Shown here piece after piece: positions 7,638 through 9,773 of a DNA stretch of 9,773 nucleotides. Each line of letters opens with the position of its first letter. Within the stretch, counting starts at the first letter, position 1. The notes under the pieces are model-generated. The model was not told where the DNA came from and did not search any database. It saw only the letters and a list, made by a program, of their open reading frames with translations. The position numbers and the translations under genes were made by a program. Source of the DNA: Candidatus Omnitrophota bacterium (GTDB lineage Bacteria; Omnitrophota; Gorgyraeia; Zapsychrales; Fredricksoniimonadaceae); the NCBI GenBank assembly GCA_016206745.1, contig JACQQW010000160.1:1-9773 (forward strand). The letters run 5' to 3'.

Positions 7638-8687
7638 TTAGATCAAATCTTCCCATTGAACGACTTCATCGGGGGACATGTCCCTTTTCAATCTGCGTCC
7701 AACCACATATCTTGCCTCATCCGGGCGTATGCCGCTTTCGGGGCGCTTAAAAGTAAAATCATCACAAGTCAGGACATGGTCTTTCTTCAGATCCATTTTA
7801 GTCACGATGCTGCGCCTGAATTTTATTTTCTTTTCCTGCTCGAGCTTCCCGATCGTGCGCCGGCGCGAACCCAATGCCTTGACCACGTTGTGTGATTCCT
7901 CAACGATCATTTTCATTTCCAGGGGGTCGGCGGAGATCGCATGGTCCCAACCAGGCAGGTCTTTATCGATGGTAAAATGTTTTTCGATCACACAGCTGCC
8001 CAAAGCAATGGAAGCCAGGGGGATCGCCACCCCCTTGGTGTGGTCAGAGAACCCGACCGGATGCCCAAATGCCTGGCGCAGCATAGGGATATTATTCAAA
8101 TGGATGTCTTCATAGACCGGAGGGTATATGGCGATGCAATGGAGCAAAATGATCTGACGGTTACCCGTAGATTCTATGGCATTTACGGCATTCTCGATTT
8201 CAGCCAGTGTCGCCATTCCTGTGGACATGACAACCGGCTTGCCCTTGCCGGCGACATGCTCAAGAAATAATAAGTTATTCACATCCATGGACGCTATCTT
8301 ATAGAACGGCACGTTCAGCTCTTCCAGCAGGTCAGCTTCTTCATTTGAAAATGGCGTGGAAACAAACGTTATACCCGCGCCCTCGCAATGTCTTTTTAAT
8401 TCGATGTGCTGGTCCCGCCGAAGATAATATTTTTCCACCATCTCTTTCAATGATCCAAAATGTTTCTTGGATGAATCATTGTATTTCTGGTTCCGGTCGT
8501 ATTCTTCCCGCGCAATCAACGAATCCGGCGTCCACGACTGGAATTTGACCGCATCACAGCCGCAGGATTTTGCCGCATCGATCATTGTCCTGGCCAAATC
8601 CATGTCGCCGTTATGATTAGACCCTATTTCCGCAATAATATACGGAATATCAAAATCTTTGACCTCTCGATTCCCCAATTTAATCAT
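7638..8687 (-). CDS. neuB: NeuB/LegI/PseI-family nonulosonate synthase with SAF domain
   Basis: A 349-residue enzyme of the N-acetylneuraminate synthase family, which condenses phosphoenolpyruvate with a six-carbon N-acylated sugar to give a nine-carbon sialic-acid-like acid. Family motifs in order: AEIGSNHNGD (19-28), KFQSW (48-52), STPFS (110-114), KIAS (130-133), STGMA (155-159), LLHC (181-184), GFSDHT (212-217) and VIEKHFT (233-239). His216 and His237 match the metal-binding histidines of meningococcal NeuB. The last roughly 60 residues form the SAF (antifreeze-like) domain that caps the active site of the partner subunit. One deviation: the usual GPDH reads GWDH (246-249). The ATG overlaps the previous TGA (ATGA) and has AAAGGAG (8693-8699) 5 nt upstream. 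The motifs do not decide between sialic, legionaminic, pseudaminic or another product; the symbol names the family. Confidence 0.94.
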   Translation of the reverse strand: MIKLGNREVKDFDIPYIIAEIGSNHNGDMDLARTMIDAAKSCGCDAVKFQSWTPDSLIAREEYDRNQKYNDSSKKHFGSLKEMVEKYYLRRDQHIELKRHCEGAGITFVSTPFSNEEADLLEELNVPFYKIASMDVNNLLFLEHVAGKGKPVVMSTGMATLAEIENAVNAIESTGNRQIILLHCIAIYPPVYEDIHLNNIPMLRQAFGHPVGFSDHTKGVAIPLASIALGSCVIEKHFTIDKDLPGWDHAISADPLEMKMIVEESHNVVKALGSRRRTIGKLEQEKKIKFRRSIVTKMDLKKDHVLTCDDFTFKRPESGIRPDEARYVVGRRLKRDMSPDEVVQWEDLI

Positions 8688-9268
8688 CTCAACTCCTTTA
8701 AAAGAATTTCTTCCGCGCCCCGGTCAATCATTTTCCTGTTTGCAATCGGCTTGGCGGGATTCCCAAGATAAACCTTCCAGGCCTGGGTGGATTTTCTGAT
8801 TACGGACAAAGCGCCGACGCTGGAACCCTCTAAAAGAGTGCATCCGGGCAAGATAATGGAACCGCTGCCAACGATAACATGTTTTTGGAGCTTTACGTGG
8901 CCTCTCTTTATCTTAGCGTATTTCTTGGGCACTGTCGGATTAGTGAATGCTCCGCCCGAATAATCATCGGTTGCAGAGTATATTCTTACACCTTGAGACA
9001 GCCCTGAAAAATCCTCCAAAGTTATACCGGACGATCCGGAAAGATAACACCCCACTCCAATATGAACAAAATTTCCTATGAAAATTCCGACTCCTCCGGA
9101 AATAATGGTTGCGTAGCTGTCTATCCTGACATTTGATTTTATGGATATGGTTTCAAGGTTGACGATCGTGCAATTCTTTGCGATCAACACATTCTCTCCC
9201 AATGATTTGAATCCAAATTTCTTTAAATCCGCGTCCGTGTAATAGCCAGAATCAAATGGGGTATTCAT
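8684..9268 (-). CDS. Left-handed beta-helix acyltransferase (sugar O- or N-acetyltransferase)
   Basis: A 194-residue hexapeptide-repeat acyltransferase. Imperfect hexad turns run from about residue 25 to 100 and again from 125 to 165 (VIVGSGSIILPGCTLLEGSSVGA). Between them is a loop with SATDDYSGGAFTNPTVP (98-114), typical of the acyltransferases found in O-antigen and capsule loci. It ends with the coenzyme-A-site motif YLGNPAKPI (167-175). Members use acetyl-CoA or another acyl-CoA as trimers in the cytoplasm. I chose ATG 9268, whose TAATG arrangement overlaps the preceding stop and gives the family-like opening MNTPFDSGYYTDADLKKFGF. A TTG at 9289 would add seven residues but has no family support. 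The gene overlaps the NeuB start by 4 nt (ATGA). It may acylate the amine made by the aminotransferase or a hydroxyl of the product. Confidence 0.9.
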   Translation of the reverse strand: MNTPFDSGYYTDADLKKFGFKSLGENVLIAKNCTIVNLETISIKSNVRIDSYATIISGGVGIFIGNFVHIGVGCYLSGSSGITLEDFSGLSQGVRIYSATDDYSGGAFTNPTVPKKYAKIKRGHVKLQKHVIVGSGSIILPGCTLLEGSSVGALSVIRKSTQAWKVYLGNPAKPIANRKMIDRGAEEILLKELR

Positions 9269-9773
9269 TAATTGATTTTCCCCACCCAATTTTTATCGTC
9301 CTTATTTACTCTACGCGCAGGATTACCAACATAAATCCCCCGTTTACCGATGGACTGCGTCACGACACAACCGGCCCCTATGACCACATCGTCTCCAATA
9401 TGGACATTGTTGACCACCACGCTATTGCTTCCGATAAAAACGCGATTCCCTATGCGGCAATCCCCATTGACAATACTCCCGGTTGAAATTTGGGAATGGT
9501 CGCCTACTTTGGCATCATGCTCGATTAAAGCTAATGTATTAATGATGCAATTCTTGCCCACACACACACCCGGGCTTACGATGGCCTGATGCATCACGAT
9601 TGTCCCCTCCCCGATACTGGAACTTTTTGACACATGCGCCAAAGAGGAAATGATCAGAGGAAACATTGCGCCTAATGTTTTAAGATATTCAAACTTTTCT
9701 ATTCTTCTCGAAGGATTTTTTATAAACCCGATCGTAATCAAGAAGTCTTTATATTGGCCCATCAGATTTACCA
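9268..9773 (-). CDS. PglD/NeuD-type sugar N-acetyltransferase, 5' end outside the window
   Basis: The reading frame is open to the right-hand window edge with no stop before the first in-frame ATG (9762), so that ATG is probably internal. About 168 residues are visible of a family usually near 210. The missing part is the N-terminal Rossmann-like UDP-sugar-binding domain; its last strand is seen as DFLITIGF, then a helix RRIEKFEYLKTLG and FPLIISSLAHVS. A left-handed beta helix follows, including IINTLALIEHDAKVGDHSQIS, and the end GIYVGNPARRV fits the acetyl-CoA site. The His of EHD corresponds to catalytic His125 of Campylobacter PglD. The position equivalent to PglD His134 appears to be Gln. 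Such enzymes N-acetylate 4-amino (PglD) or related amino sugars. The TAA overlaps the ATG of the next acyltransferase as TAATG. Confidence 0.88.
   Translation of the reverse strand, partial: VNLMGQYKDFLITIGFIKNPSRRIEKFEYLKTLGAMFPLIISSLAHVSKSSSIGEGTIVMHQAIVSPGVCVGKNCIINTLALIEHDAKVGDHSQISTGSIVNGDCRIGNRVFIGSNSVVVNNVHIGDDVVIGAGCVVTQSIGKRGIYVGNPARRVNKDDKNWVGKIN

Noticed and set aside
7678..8115. A 145-codon plus-strand frame opposite the NeuB-family gene
   Set aside because: It is antisense to strongly conserved synthase motifs, and the translation has no recognisable features.
1..9773. tRNA, rRNA, CRISPR arrays, insertion sequences, long direct or inverted repeats
   Set aside because: Reading through the window I saw none. 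Nearly every base is inside a coding frame, and no transposase-like protein is encoded.

Overview
The window is the interior of one densely packed gene cluster read entirely on the minus strand. Ten genes can be supported, and the genes at both ends run off the window. Adjacent genes overlap by a few bases or are separated by at most about 23 bases, and I see no internal promoter or terminator. The layout fits a single polycistronic, translationally coupled transcript read from right to left. Base composition is moderate (by eye, mid-40s to 50 % GC), with several GTG starts. The content suggests a bacterium that decorates a surface glycan (LPS O-antigen, capsule or glycosylated flagellin or pili) with a sialic-acid-like sugar. 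The taxon cannot be fixed from the sequence.

In transcription order, right to left: (1) a PglD/NeuD-type sugar N-acyltransferase, 5'-truncated by the window edge (9268-9773); (2) a second left-handed beta-helix acyltransferase (8684-9268); (3) a NeuB/LegI/PseI-family nonulosonate synthase with a C-terminal SAF domain (7638-8687); (4) an SpsF-type cytidylyltransferase (6856-7614); (5) a Gfo/Idh/MocA NAD(P)-dependent sugar dehydrogenase (5807-6853); (6) a DegT/DnrJ/EryC1 PLP sugar aminotransferase (4509-5795); (7) a WbpG/PseA-type PP-loop N-acetyl-sugar amidotransferase, copy A (3369-4502); (8) a HisH-like glutaminase (2756-3382); (9) a HisF-like ammonia-delivering barrel (1881-2753); (10) a second, divergent WbpG/PseA-type PP-loop amidotransferase, copy B (634-1884); (11) the first 203 codons of an unrecognised protein starting at GTG 611 and leaving the window at base 1. 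Counting both partial genes this is eleven reading frames.

Inferred joint function: NeuB condenses a hexosamine-type precursor with phosphoenolpyruvate to a nine-carbon sugar acid, and the SpsF protein activates it with CTP. The dehydrogenase and aminotransferase together can turn a sugar hydroxyl into an amine, and the acyltransferases can acylate amines. The WbpG/HisH/HisF set can convert an N-acetyl group to an N-acetimidoyl (acetamidino) group using glutamine-derived ammonia. The most unusual points are two different PP-loop amidotransferases flanking one HisH-HisF pair, and a HisF whose cyclase aspartate (position 11) is isoleucine. Both argue for a dedicated sugar-amidination module rather than histidine biosynthesis. 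The final sugar cannot be named from this window; the usual precursor enzymes (dehydratase, hydrolysing 2-epimerase) are not here.
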